A stretch of 64,000 nt of DNA, taken from Naganishia liquefaciens (lineage: Eukaryota > Basidiomycota > Tremellomycetes > Filobasidiales > Filobasidiaceae). The stretch is taken from contig BLZA01000018.1 in assembly GCA_013423385.1 (NCBI GenBank), forward strand, positions 310,001 through 374,000, read 5' to 3'. The notes below the pieces were generated by a model. That model was not told where the DNA came from. It saw only the letters and a list, made by a program, of their open reading frames with translations, and ran no database searches. Of this stretch, positions 1 through 11,800 are shown in pieces. The first letter of the stretch is position 1; each line of letters begins with the position of its first letter. Both the position numbers and the translations under genes were made by a program.

Positions 1-362
1 GGCGAGAATGAAGCTTGCGAAGGGTCGTGAGATCGTGAGCAATAGTGTTCTGCGAGTGCTTCGACATGGCAAGAATAGAATGCACAGGCCGGCTTGTCAC
101 GCTTGACGGCGGATTCCTGGGCTATAAGTCTTTCCCATGCGGGATCACTCGAAGGATTGTTATTGTCCAGACTAATGGTCAGATGGCTCGACTCAAGGCC
201 GTCGTCAACTCTATACGAGATAGGCGCATGGGAGCATGCGCACGCGAATAACAGGTAGGCCACCTCTGCGTGGTATCTGGTGGCGCTTCGTCCGCCGAAA
301 TGGTGACTTGGGTTTTTTGCATTCATCACGATCACGAAACATATCGTCTCCACGGTCCGGAG
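1..362. other. 5' part of the DDI1 locus, not resolved
   Basis: This stretch should hold the upstream exons of DDI1, which normally encode an N-terminal ubiquitin-like domain. I could not read a convincing ubiquitin-like segment in any forward frame. A plausible donor (cag|gtaggc at 255) could pair with an acceptor near 362-364, but the exon before it does not translate into anything I recognise. The true start may lie upstream of the window. Confidence 0.4.
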
Positions 363-1606
363 AGGGAAACGACTTGCTTTCCCTACGAGACCCGTATCTT
401 ATAGCCTCCTACAACTGATCGTTCATAACTGACCTCTCTTTCCCAGATTTACTCGCACAGCAGGACCATCTTCAACATCGGCAGATCCCATGGAGAACGA
501 CATCGAGCGTATGCGACTCTCCATGCTAGGAAATCCAGCCCTCATGTCTCAAATCGCCCGCAGTCGGCCAGAACTCGCACAAGCGATTCGTTCCAATCCT
601 GCCGAATTCGCGACTCTCATGCGTCGCGAGTTTGCCGATCGGTCGCGCCTGGAATCGGAAAAGAATCGTCAAGTTGATCTACTCAATGCCGATCCGTACG
701 ATGTCGAGGCCCAGAAAAAGATTGAAGAGGCGATCCGGCAGCAGGCCGTGCTGGAAAATATGGAACACGCCATGGAGTATTCGCCGGAAAGTTTCGGCAA
801 CGTGACCATGCTCTATATCGATGTCGAGGTGAACGGAACCAAGGTCAAGGCCTTTGTCGATTCAGGGGCACAGAGCACGATCATCAGCCCCGACTGCGCA
901 GAAAAGTGCGGGATCATGCGGCTTGTCGATAAGCGCTTCCAAGGCGTCGCACGCGGTGTCGGAACCGCAAAAATTCTTGGTCGAATTCACAGCGCGCAAA
1001 TTCGGCTCAACGACCTGTTCCTTCCTGTGGGATTCACCGTGCTCGAAGGACGCGACGTCGATCTTCTCTTCGGTCTCGATATGCTCAAACGGCATCAAGC
1101 ATGTATTGATCTCGAAAAAAACTGTCTTCGGATTCAAGGTCGAGAAATTCCATTCCTCGCGGAACACGAGTTACCGTCCAAGGCGCGGGGCATGGAAGAA
1201 CTTGCGGGGGAACTCGAGGCAGCAAGTGTTGTACCGGGCGCAAAGGGAATTGCACCGACGAGGCCACATGCCGTCCCATCGTCTAGCACGTCTTCATTCC
1301 CCGGGTCCGGGCATACCTTGGCGCCATCCGGTACTTCTGCTACGCAGCAACCGAATCCAGCTTTGTCGTTTCCGGAGGCGGATATACAAGCGGTAGGTCT
1401 CGTATCCGGACTCCAACTCGCTTCATGCTGACGTTTGCGTCATACTCTCAGATCGTCAATCTGGGCGTATCTCGAGAGCAGGCGATCCAGACTTTGACTG
1501 CTGTAGGAGGAAATGGTAAGCTCTGTGCCGACGAATCGTGGTTTCGCGTTGTCTCATATCTGCATCACTCTCTCCAGTGGACATGGCAGCATCTCTTCTG
1601 TTTTGA
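363..1606 (+). CDS. DDI1: DDI1-type ubiquitin receptor and aspartyl protease (5' incomplete)
   Basis: Ddi1 is a shuttle protein that brings ubiquitinated clients to the proteasome and carries a dimeric retropepsin-like aspartyl protease fold. Exons read: (about 363)-393, 447-1392, 1452-1515, 1578-1606. Visible parts are the tail of an upstream domain (GNDLLSLRDP), a helical stretch rich in Leu/Glu, the protease domain with active site FVDSGAQSTI and the conserved NIMRLVD-like segment (GIMRLVDKRF), and a C-terminal UBA domain split over the last two exons, ending NVDMAASLLF. The last three exons join in phase. The first exon shown is less sure because its acceptor is weak. The protease family resembles retroviral proteases, but the helical region, UBA and introns make this an ordinary host gene. 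It converges on EPL1. Confidence 0.88.
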
Positions 1607-2337
1607 TCGTGGAGAGGTGGGAGCGTTTACAATCAGGCATCGGACAGGATTTTGTCGGGACGTTGTAGCGTTTAGTGTGGAGGCCGAGGCCATACCATCT
1701 GAAAGATTGTAAATCAGGCTTTTCATCGAGTCAGCTTAGCGATTGTGGCCATCTCCGTTGTTTCACAGCGCCTAAGTGGCCAAGACGTTGAGGGTAGAGG
1801 AGGAGAAATCCGCGGCGTGATTGCACTTGTCCAAGCGTAGCATTCCCGAGTTTTCCTCTCATTGTGTACTGTTGCAACGTAGAGCAGCCCTCCGATGTTC
1901 GTATTCTCCACTATATGCAATTGTTTCATTGTTACTACTATACAATCTGTTTGATTTGTTACTTGCTCTGCTGTGAGAGTGTAGACTTTCTCTCTCTTTC
2001 TGGCAGTGAAACGCGCCATGCGTTCGTCACGGCCCTCCCGGATACAAAGTATTGATACATTGTGTTCATGTTGCTTCCGGCCGACCGTCAATGCAGTTGT
2101 CGAGTCCATAAGTGTGTAGGTGTACGTATGTGTGGGGTCTGTGTGTGTTGAAGAGCCGATGTGTTGTGAGTGGGTATACATGAATAGTGGATAAGTGATC
2201 AATGATTACGTCTTGCCGCTGGCCTTTCGGTTGGCGAGCAATATCGGACTTTGACCCTTGACGTTATTTGGCATTCCCGCTGCTGATTGAGGCACATGTT
2301 TCGATAAGCTTATCTGACAAGAATGGCGCTTGACCGC
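1607..2337. other. DDI1/EPL1 convergent intergenic region with GT-rich tract
   Basis: No gene is apparent between the stops of DDI1 and EPL1. It holds the two 3' flanks and an imperfect GT-rich tract around 2104-2165 (repeats of gtgt mixed with gta). The open frames here are low in similarity to anything and lack family motifs. Confidence 0.5.
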
Positions 2338-5300
2338 CTAAGACGACATTTTCAACCAACCATTGCCGTTGGCGCCGTTGGGCAGCCGGTTCCCGTTCTG
2401 CAAGAGTGCCTGCAGGACTTGTGGAGAGATCTGGCCTTGGCGAGCAGCAGCAGCCATGTTTACCAAATTGAGGGGAGTGTTGTTCATCCCGTTGGGAAGA
2501 CCGTTGATACCATTGACCATTCCGTTGGGAGTACCATTAATGCCATTAGGTAAGTTTGGCATACCCGCCGGTAGGCCGTTTACTGGAGAGGCGGAGTTTG
2601 CAGGACCATTCGGCTGCGTAGGCTGACCATTAGAGGCCATTCGACGGATCTGAGGCATCTGACCTGCAACAATGGGTCGGGTCACGAGTTGACTGGGCAT
2701 GCCGCCGGCACTCATATTGTTGATTCGCGGTGTTTGATTGCCCGGCTGACCGTTCTGCTGTACGCCGTTGACCATTTGCGCCAATTGCGGCACCTGATTG
2801 CCCATGGCGACCATGGCCTGGGGAGCCGGGGACTGCTGTTGGCCGGTGGTATTCAGGTGAGGCATCTGTCGCTGCTGATGTGCTTGCTGCTGCATGAAAA
2901 GTGCGCGAGCCTGCGCTGCAGCCGCCTGGTCTCCCAATTGGCGTACTTGTCGGATCATGGCGGGATCTGCCGGCATCGGGATTTGCTGTTGGCCTTGTTG
3001 CGCCATGACATTGACCTGAGGTGGAGGCGGCACAGGTACGGACCTGGAGAAAACGACTTCCTGAGGCGCGGGAGGAGGCTGCGCCAATGCTGCATGGACT
3101 TTGTCAAGAGCGGCAATGGACGGAAGTAGATCCGCCAGATCGTTATCAGTGACGAGTTTCATCCTGTTCTGGATGTATCTGGAGCAACGGCAAGTCAGAA
3201 GCCAGCGATGGCCAGTATACAAGCTACTCACTTGATCTCGTAATCGTCAACTACGATCTGATCGTCATCCGTAATACCCATACCCACGCCAACAGTACCT
3301 TGAACAGCATCATAACGCCATCGCTCACTCAAGATCCGCGCGGCATCTTCATCCTCCTCTTCCATCGAAACGCCATCAGGCCTCGCAATCTGTTCTTCCG
3401 TCGGGTCCCGGTGTCGTCGTCTAGCCAATGGGTTGACGGTAAACATTCTTGCCAAGAACGAATCACCGTAACGGGATCGCTCCATCGCTTGTGAAGCGAC
3501 ACTGGGCATCCGCCTGTCCAGCCTGATGATGCCGCCACGACCACGACGCAGTCTGAAGCAGGTCTGATGGTTTGGGCGCAGGACAGTGCTATCGTCTTCT
3601 CCGCTCGGATGAACTTCCGGGCTTTCGGGATCCCAAGGCTTTGAGGGCAAGGAGGACTGTGAGACAGCCAGAGACTCCGTTGATGGCAAGCAACGGAAAT
3701 GCCGGAAGGCGGATGCGACTGGCAAGGGCTGGTAGGCAAGGTTCGTGGCGTCTTCGATGTTGCGGTCGGCTTCTCGCTTGCGCTTGAGTTCGCGTTCTAC
3801 CTTCTCCGCCAACAGCCCTGCCAGCTGTTCTGGCGGGACCTTTTCCATGACAGGAGACGCAGCGCGACTTCGCGTGCTGATTCCACCGTTCGTCATGCTC
3901 GATTTCAAGGCCGAGCTTCCAGTAGCAAGACCCGAAGGCATTGGGAAACCGCTGCCTGGTCCGGTAGCCGATCTCGCGCTCTCGTCCTTTTCTGCCCCGT
4001 TGTTCAACCTTTGCCGCTTCGAGCTGTTTGCAATGGCGGCTGCAGCTGCCAGCAAGGCATTGTTCGAATTGTTTCGCGTTGGGAACAGCAATGCTTCTTC
4101 TTCTGGCGTGCAGCTAAGGACACCTGATTTCCGCTTGACATCCAGAACGTGATAACGCGCTTGCCATATATCCTTCTCGGCCAAATATGACTTCTTCTTT
4201 TGCTTCTCGCGCTCCGACACCATCCGTACCAGTGCCATGGCCTGCGTCAACTCGCTTTGTATTCGGGTCATCCTGTCGGAAGACGTCATGTCTCTGTTTC
4301 TCGTCTTTCGCGTGACGGGTTTGTCCCGGCGTCGGAAACAGATGTATGGATCGTTCTCCTCGCTCCAGCTGAGATTAAGTGAAGGGATGATTGACTTTCC
4401 CTCCCTTTGCTCCTTACGTTGCTGCCAGTAGGGAAAAATGTTCCGAGCGATGCGTGTCAACAGATGCGGTGGAGGCAGGCATTGAGGAACTTCATAGGCG
4501 GGATAGAAGGATGCGGGCGGGGTGTCTCGAAAAACGGACTCGACCGCCTCATATGCTGGGATCTGGGCGAGATCCTGAAAGGGGAAATGAGCATAGTCTT
4601 TGCTTGGATGAAACGGGTACTAACTGTGTGAAGCATTGGAACATTTTTTTCGGTCCAAAGTTCCAGCATTCCCATAACGTATTCGAAAACGTCTTCCGAG
4701 ATCTTGAGCGCTCCCGTGGCCTCCTTCTCATCTTTCCTATCTTTCTCCTTGCCCTTCTTGGACTTGACACTGTCCTTGCCGTTGGTGAAAGACTCCTGCT
4801 TTACAGAACTCGTCCCTTCTTGCTTGGAGTTGAACTCCTTCAACCAGACTTCATCCCGCTCGTCCATCACGTAGTCCAATCCTCCCCAGCCATTGGAAAG
4901 CTGTTCGACCGTCTCTGAACTGCGGATCAATTGTTCCGGGCGGATCCATTTCGGCTGGACACTGTAAAAGGAATCCGCTTCCTCGGCCTGCCTTGATGCA
5001 TCAGGTGTTGGAATGTTGTAGGCAGGTAGCGGTTGGGTGGCTGGTTTGGCGGCAGCTTGTGCAAACGAAGTGGGGGAACGCGAACGCTTCCTGTCCGTCC
5101 GACGAGATGACGCGCCATACGCTGCTCCAGCATGTCCGAGAGCGGCTTTGCGAAATACATCAGTCGCATCATTCACAATAGAACCAGATCCACAACACAC
5201 CTAACAAATGGTGTTCCTACAAACGCGACCAAAGACCGACAAAGATGACAAGGAAAGAGTAAAAAGAAAGCAAAACGGTCATTTAGCATTTGTAACCTGG

Positions 5301-5972
5301 CAAAACGTCAACATTTGTGGACCGGGACGACGACAAGCCAACTCCTTGCGCTCGTGATTGATCGCGATGCGAAGCTAGGGTTTGACGTTGAATCTTCGGA
5401 GCGATATATCAATTGAGGCAGCCGATAGCTCTCGAGATCGTATTCATGTTGATCAAAACGGTCTCGGAAAGTTGCCCGAGGTCCCCTATCCTAGTACACC
5501 AAGCGACAACCCGAGCAGCTAGCATGACGAAGGTGTGGAAGTAGGGTGGACGATGTAGGTATTGACGATTGCATGAACATTGTTGTAGCATATCGGCAAG
5601 CTTGAGGAAGAACCGGTCGAAGGCAGAAAGTTGATTGCCGAATGCGGGAAGAACCGAAGGTGATCTTCGCGCGCGCGCGTCATCAATTTTCCTTGTTTTC
5701 CCAAAGGAAAACGCGAAAATATACCCTCTTTGCCACAGCCCATTGCGGCCTTGTCGTCGTCCCGACGGTCTCGAGAGTGGTATCATTGAACTCACATCGG
5801 CTTCTCCTTTCTCTACACCCAAAGCAGTCAATGATTTGTGTCCATCCGCGTTGTCCACCGTTTCCACGATGTACTCCAACGCGTCTTCCACCTCATGTTT
5901 ATAAACGATGAGCGGGGTCCGATTTTGAAGCGGTTTTTGACGTCGGCTCAACGTTCCGACACGATGTGCCAT
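2338..5972 (-). CDS. EPL1: Enhancer of polycomb-like protein EPL1 (NuA4/piccolo NuA4 scaffold)
   Basis: Epl1 holds the Esa1 catalytic module in the NuA4 histone acetyltransferase and presents nucleosomes to it. Exons (minus): 5972-5796, 5200-4625, 4574-3232, 3178-2338; summed length 2937 nt gives 978 residues. Exon 1 carries the EPcA N-terminus (TLSRRQKPL.., then a LGVEKGEAD stretch matching the family's TGVEK-E block). Next come YNIPTPDAS near residue 120, NIFPYW plus DPYICFRRR near 300, and the basic loop RLRRGRGGIIRLDRR near 590. The C-terminal 280 residues are rich in Gln, Asn, Pro and Met. The first intron, about 595 nt, is roughly ten times longer than its neighbours. A 187-codon open frame runs through exon 1 into that intron but the part after the gtgagt donor has no EPL1 similarity. 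Start chosen at the ATG opening the EPcA segment. Confidence 0.9.
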
Positions 5973-6646
5973 GCTGCCATGGGTTGAGAACGCCCTAGTG
6001 ATGTCGATGGGCGAATACGATGAGAAGAGACACGAAAAACGCCACTGCTACACCGCCTGAACAAGGTGAAAATGGTTGTTTTGATTGGAGCCAGAAAGGA
6101 AGGGGATTGGCTGACGGGCGGATCGCTGCAGCTGTTCCGCTGGCACAGCTCGCGGCAACGCTGGCAGGACTCGGCCGTGCGCGCACGGCTCTGCAGGCGA
6201 AAATTTCCTGATGCGCTACATCGAAGGAATCGTCTCATCTCACGAGGGGACGCGCTTTTGCGAGACAATCGAACTTAGTCGCATCTTAGCTTCTTGAACC
6301 AGCACTTGCATCGCTCATCAGCCGTTCATCATTGCTGCTGCTCAGTGAACTCTGTTGGACTGCAAACTCAGCCGGAAACTCAGCGAGCGCCGTTCAGGGA
6401 AGAACGCGGACGATCAAGCAGGAAAGGAACAATTACGCAGCGTAGAAGCAGCCATGCGCTCGGGGTACTATCGAGATACCTGTTCGGTTCAACGAGAGAA
6501 CGGTCAGCGGTCGATACCTACCTGTGATCTGACAGCACCGAGTACGAACAGTTGTCTACATACGGCTGAAATTCCAAGAATTTAGCCAGAACTCAACGCG
6601 TCACAGTCCCGGCAGGCAAAACTTACCAAATCCGCCGCTAACACAC
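5973..6646. other. Upstream region of EPL1 / downstream of FCF2
   Basis: About 670 nt with no recognisable gene. It should contain the EPL1 promoter on the minus strand and the 3' end of FCF2. No TATA element or repeat stands out. Confidence 0.4.
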
Positions 6647-8272
6647 CTACCAGTCCCCTTCCTTCCGCTTCTTCCAGCCTTTGCCACGGCCATTGGCCAT
6701 GCGCGTGCTCGAAAACTCGTCGTATTTGCGCTTTGCATAGCTGTTGAGATCGCTATTGGCCACCAAACCTTGCACGATGGAGCCTGGGTTGTATTTGCGT
6801 TCTTTGGCAAGCGTCGTGCTCTGCAAACGCTTGGGAGGATTGATAATGGTACCGATCTGAAAGAATGTCGCAAGCATTATCAGCGAAGAATTCGCGAGGC
6901 GGAGTATTCAAAGCTTACAGCAAAGTTTTCCGGAATCTTGGTAGATTTCGCTCCACCTTTCATGAACCGCTTGGGATCAAGCGAGTTTGCCAGATTCATT
7001 GCCTGGTAGTCTCGCTTCATTTGAGGAAGAAGAGCTGATGGAATTGTCGGCAAAGCCGCCCAAGCCTGATTCGCTGATTGGGTTTGGGGTTGCTGCGCGA
7101 ATGATAATGAACATCTGAGCAAGAGTGCACAATGGGTGACATGAAGACAAACCTTCATTTTCTGCTTTCGGGATAGTTCTGGTTGGTAGACCGTGTCATC
7201 CCTTTCCAGCTCTCTTCCGGCAGAATTGCCGCCGAGCTGCAGCTTTGAGCCGCTTGCGCGAGAACCTTCAGCATTGTCATCGACCGCCGACTTCTTCGAC
7301 GCCCGTTGATGACCTCGGTTGGCCGAGAAATCGAGCGAATGCACTGGAATGGAAGGCACTGAAAGTCCTGGAATGGGTCTGATAGGGCGACGAAGTGAAT
7401 GTCAGAAAGGGCATGGACGGATTTCGCGAACCGGCTTACCGCTCTTTCACAGCCTTTTCTGCGACCATCATCACATCTGCTTGCAATTCATCCTGCACCC
7501 CAGCTGCATCAATTCCTTCAGCCTGACGTGCCTTAGCCAACGCGCGTTGAAACAGATCGTCCAAATCGTTGTCGTCCTCGGCCTCGATTCGACTCAGCGC
7601 GATTCCCCGTGGAGTAGCGGTGGCATCCGAAGCGGTGGAGGTATCCGAGCCAGAGTCAGAGGCGCTGTCCTCATCGGCATTCACGCTTTCTGTGGTTTTG
7701 GCCTCGGGTTCCTCTGATTCCCGGGTCTCTTCGATATCCACCAGAGTCGCGTTAATAGGATTCAGGTTCTCCCGCCACGCCTCTACCTCAACACCAGCTT
7801 CAGGCTCGACTGAATCTACACCCTTGACAATCCTGGAGGTAGATTGCTGGGGATGCGGCAGGTCTAACAATAGCTCCGTATGATGACTGTCTTCGTCCTC
7901 GGTCGCACTGACATCGTCTATTCTCCTTGACTTGCCCCTTCTCGCCCTCGAAGTATCCCGAGCCGAGCCCCGCGATGGGGTCAGCGAGGCGGACCGTGTC
8001 ACCGAGCGAGGTAATCTCGGAGATCCCTGAGAACCAGGAATATGGGCGAGGTCGTCCTCGATGAGCGCCCGAGCTTCTCGAGTCAAATGAGCGACATCAA
8101 TGTGTTCGACATCAACATGTTCAGCGGGATGTCCCGACGACCGGAGGTTCCGGCTTGAGACTGGTGTCGATGTCGATGCTTGCTGTGACTGGAGATGTTC
8201 TTGAGCCCCGTGAAACTCAGGCGAGGCCGTTCTTGAGGCCGACCGCACAGATTGAGCTCTTGTAGTAGGCAT
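6647..8272 (-). CDS. FCF2: FCF2-domain pre-rRNA processing protein
   Basis: Fcf2 (related to vertebrate TdIF2/DNTTIP2) is a nucleolar factor needed for early cleavages of the 35S pre-rRNA. Exons (minus): 8272-7440, 7378-7153, 7092-6919, 6856-6647; total 1443 nt, 480 residues. The first 340 residues are acidic, Ser/Thr-rich and poorly conserved. The Fcf2 domain fills the last two exons: AWAALPTIPS, MKRDYQAMNLANSLDPKRFMK, IGTIINPP, TLAKERKYNPGSIVQGL, YAKRKYDEF and a basic end GKGWKKRKEGDW. The intron after KQKMK could also be read through in frame, but it has good gt..ag signals and the family aligns better when it is removed. The start is the first ATG of a long open first exon. Confidence 0.88.
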
Positions 8273-8833
8273 ATCAGGAATCGTAACCCTCGGTGGCTGG
8301 AGTGTACAGTGTTGAGCACTTGGCTAACGCATGGGAGTTCAGCAACTTCGCAAGCAAAGAAAGATGCGGCGGCGATCTCGAGATTATTTGCTTCCGCGAA
8401 ACCGGCGATATCGCCAAGAAGCGATATCACGTGAGTTTCCTTGTTTCCTGATGAGTTTCCTGTTGAGTCTCCTGACGAATTTCTTGTTGTCCACGGTTGG
8501 GAGCTGGACTCGGTATCCGTTTCGGATGCGTAGCGCGTCGCGAATGACGGCGTGACTGAACCTCGACAACTGGCGTCGTCTGAGAGCTCGATCCAAGTAT
8601 TTCATCTAGGCAAGCGGATCTGTCTGTCCCACGCAGAATTGTCCATGTAATCGCATTATCGTTGAGATTTTCAGGGAAGGCATATCATGGATTTGCGAGG
8701 CGAACAAGAACGCAACAAATACAACAGAATGACAGAGCCTAGACACATAACACGCGGCAGAACGAAACTCTATATACAGGCATAGTTTGCAGCAAGCAGG
8801 AAACATGGCTCAGCATAGGCCCAACCAATTTTT
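8273..8833. other. Intergenic region between FCF2 and GLT1
   Basis: About 560 nt with no supportable gene: the promoter side of FCF2 and the 3' flank of GLT1. The forward frame at 8331-8555 and reverse frame at 8384-8605 contain no motif that I recognise. Confidence 0.4.
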
Positions 8834-11800
8834 TCAGGCGAGCACTTCGGCGTTGATAGTCGTATCGACGGTCACGCTGTCGCCACTCTCGCTTCCCGAG
8901 TCACTCTTTCCATTGGACACAGTCTTGATCGCAGGTGGAATCCATTGTCGTTTGACAATTCCTCCAGGTTGCGGAAGTCGAGTCTGCCCTTGCAGAGCGA
9001 TATCGATCTCGGCAGCAGCACCCCTACCCTCGCGGATACCCCAGCTGTGAATATGGAGTGAGAAGGCGTCTTTAGGGGTTGAGTTAGAGACTCACACAAT
9101 AAGAGACTGCCCACGTCGACAGTCACCGGCAGCATAGACGCCCTCGACACTGGTAGAATACCGTCCAGCAGGTGTCTCAATGTTGGATCGAGGATCTGTC
9201 TTCAGCTCTAGCTGCTGAATGATCTCTTGTTGCGGGCCAAGGAAACCCAAGGCCAGGAAACAGAGTTGAGCGGGGAAGAACTTTTTGGTTGAGAAGCCAT
9301 CAGTTTGTGATATGTATTACAGACTGGAGAGCACATACCTGTTCGGATCCGTCAACCTCTTCCATACTCCATTTTCCGCCCTTTTCAGTCCATTCCACTC
9401 GAACAGTGTTCAAACCCTTCAGATTTCCTTCGTCGTCGAGAGCAAAGCTTTTCGTGGAGATGCAATACTCTCGAGGGTCCTTGGCGGTGAAGGCCAGCAC
9501 TTCAGAATGGCCGTAATCGGTTCCTACGCATGGTCGGCAAAAGAGAGAGATAAACGTTAAAGGTGGATCGAATTCGCTTTCGGAGTCATTACGCACGGAA
9601 TACTCGGGGCCACTGAGGCCAGGGGTTCCCGCGGGCCCTTGTAGCGGGAGGCTGGGGCAGTAGTTCGAAATTGGTTATTGATTTGGCCCCGTGCCGGATC
9701 GAAGTACCCAGGCAATCGTTTCCTGTATCTCCTCCACCGATGACAATGACGTCCTTGCCAGCGGCATTGATGTAGTTGCCGTCCTTCAGGCCCGAATCTT
9801 GCAATGACTTGGTATTCTTCTGCAAGAAATCCATGGCGAAATGAATGCCGTTTGCTTCCCTGCCGGGAACCCGAAGGTCTCGAGGCCAGGTCGCACCAGT
9901 GGAGATGACCAGAGCATCATTTTCCTCCTTGAGCTCTCTGGCGTCGATGTCGGTACCGACACTGGCGTTCGTAACAAAGTGGATCCCTTCCTGGGCAAGC
10001 AAATCTATTCGTCGTTGGACAATCTTCTTGTCAAGCTTCATGTTGGGAATGCCGTACTGCAGAAGACCTCCAATACGATCGTTTCGCTCGTAAACGGTGA
10101 CCAGATGTCCAGCCTTGTTGAGAGCCTCGGCGCAAGCCAGACCCGCGGGGCCTGAGCCAATCACCGCGACCTTCTTGCCAGTGCGTGAATGAGGAGGTCG
10201 AGGGACGACCCAGCCCATTTCGAAACCCTTGTCGATAATTGCGCATTCAATGCTCTTGATACCGACAGGCTGCTCATTGATTCCGGCAACGCAGGCACCC
10301 TCACACGGTGCGGGACAGACCTTTACAGTTTCAATATCAGTGAAACGATTTTCCCAGCCTATACCTATCAGGTACTCACCCTTCCAGTGAATTCAGGGAA
10401 CGGATTTGTCATGAGCAGCCTGTCTAAAGCCGCCTTCCACTGACCCTTGAATACCAAATCGTTCCACTTGGGAATAATGTTGGAGATGGGACAACCGGAA
10501 TCGGATTGACAGAAGGGCACACCACAATCCATGCACCGAGCCGTTTGGACCTTGAGCTCCGGCTCGGTTAACCTCGTGCTAATCTCATTCCAATCCTTGA
10601 CTCGCTTTCGTGCCGGTCGATAAGCTTCACCTAGTCGCTTGTACTTCATGAAGCCTCGCGTCTTGTCCAGCTTCGTCATGCGCTCTTTGGTAGTGTTGTC
10701 GTCCACCATGGCGTCTTCCAAATCGACAACGGACGGCTCATGAACTTTGGGCGTCGCGAGGGGTGTCTGTACTCGGGAAGCTCCAAACAAGCTATGATGC
10801 CTCGGCTCCAGCGTGGCAGCTAAGTCAACTTGACTGGCGGTCTGCGACGGAATGAGGTCGATGACGCTCTCCCGGGCCTTCTCTTCCGCTTCGCGAGCGG
10901 CGCGCTCTTCCAAGACTCGCTTGTAGTCCAACGGCATGACACGCACGAACTGAGGCAAAGTACGATGGAAGTTTTTGAGAATTGAAGAGGCCAATGGCGA
11001 TTGAGTGTAATGAGCGTGATCTTCGATCATGGTTCGAAGTTCGGCGATTTCGGCGGGGTCGGCGACGGGGCCAAGTTCCACCATTTCGGCGTTCACCTTG
11101 GAAGCAAAGGTATGGGCAGTGTCCAGAACATAAGCGATGCCGCCACTCATTCCTGCGGAAAGGTCACCAGAGTTAGCTCTCCTCAACGACTCGCGATGAA
11201 AATACCCATACCTGCTGCGAAATTGCGTCCCGTCTGGCCTAAGATGCATACTCGGCCGCCAGTCATATATTCACATCCGTGATCACCGCAGCCTTCAACG
11301 ACGGCGTGGGCGCCTTTGAAGTTTTCTGGGATCAGCCACGGCCTTGCACGAAGCCATTCAGTCGACTTACCACTGTTTCTGACGGCGAAACGTTCAGCGG
11401 CGATACCGTTGAGGTACACCTGACCTGTGGTGGCACCGTACAAGCATACATTACCGACAATGATATTCTCTTCTGGCTTGAAAGGTGAATTTCGGGGGGG
11501 ATACACGATCAGCCGACCTCCTGAAAGGCCCTTGCCCACATAGTCATTGGCATCGCCTTCCAGCTCGATGGTGATACCCGGTGCCAAGAAGGCCCCCAAG
11601 GACTGTCCGGCGGACCCCTTCATGTTGATGTGAATAGTGTCACGGGGAAGACCTGCCTCACCGTATTTCTTCGACACGCGATAAGACAGAGTGGTACCCA
11701 GAGCCCTATCGGTGTTGACGACTTCACAATCGATGCTGACAGGAATGCCTTGTAGAATAGCAGGTTCCGCTTCATCGATGAATTTGTTGTCGAGCCGGAC

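Noticed and set aside
750-1150. Retropepsin-like aspartyl protease motif (DSGA) as a possible retroelement fossil
   Set aside because: It sits in a DDI1 gene with a UBA domain, host introns and the DDI1-specific residues around GIMRLVDKRF. No reverse transcriptase, integrase or terminal repeats are nearby.
2104-2165. GT-rich tract as a telomere-like or regulatory array
   Set aside because: The units are irregular and short; it looks like an ordinary degenerate microsatellite in a 3' flank.
5409-5972. 187-codon open frame as an independent gene
   Set aside because: Its first 59 codons are the EPL1 N-terminus followed by a strong gtgagt donor. The remainder shows no conservation signal that I recognise.
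6880-7359. Continuous reading through the introns of FCF2
   Set aside because: The frame is open through short introns by chance. Removing gt..ag introns restores the Fcf2 domain continuity.
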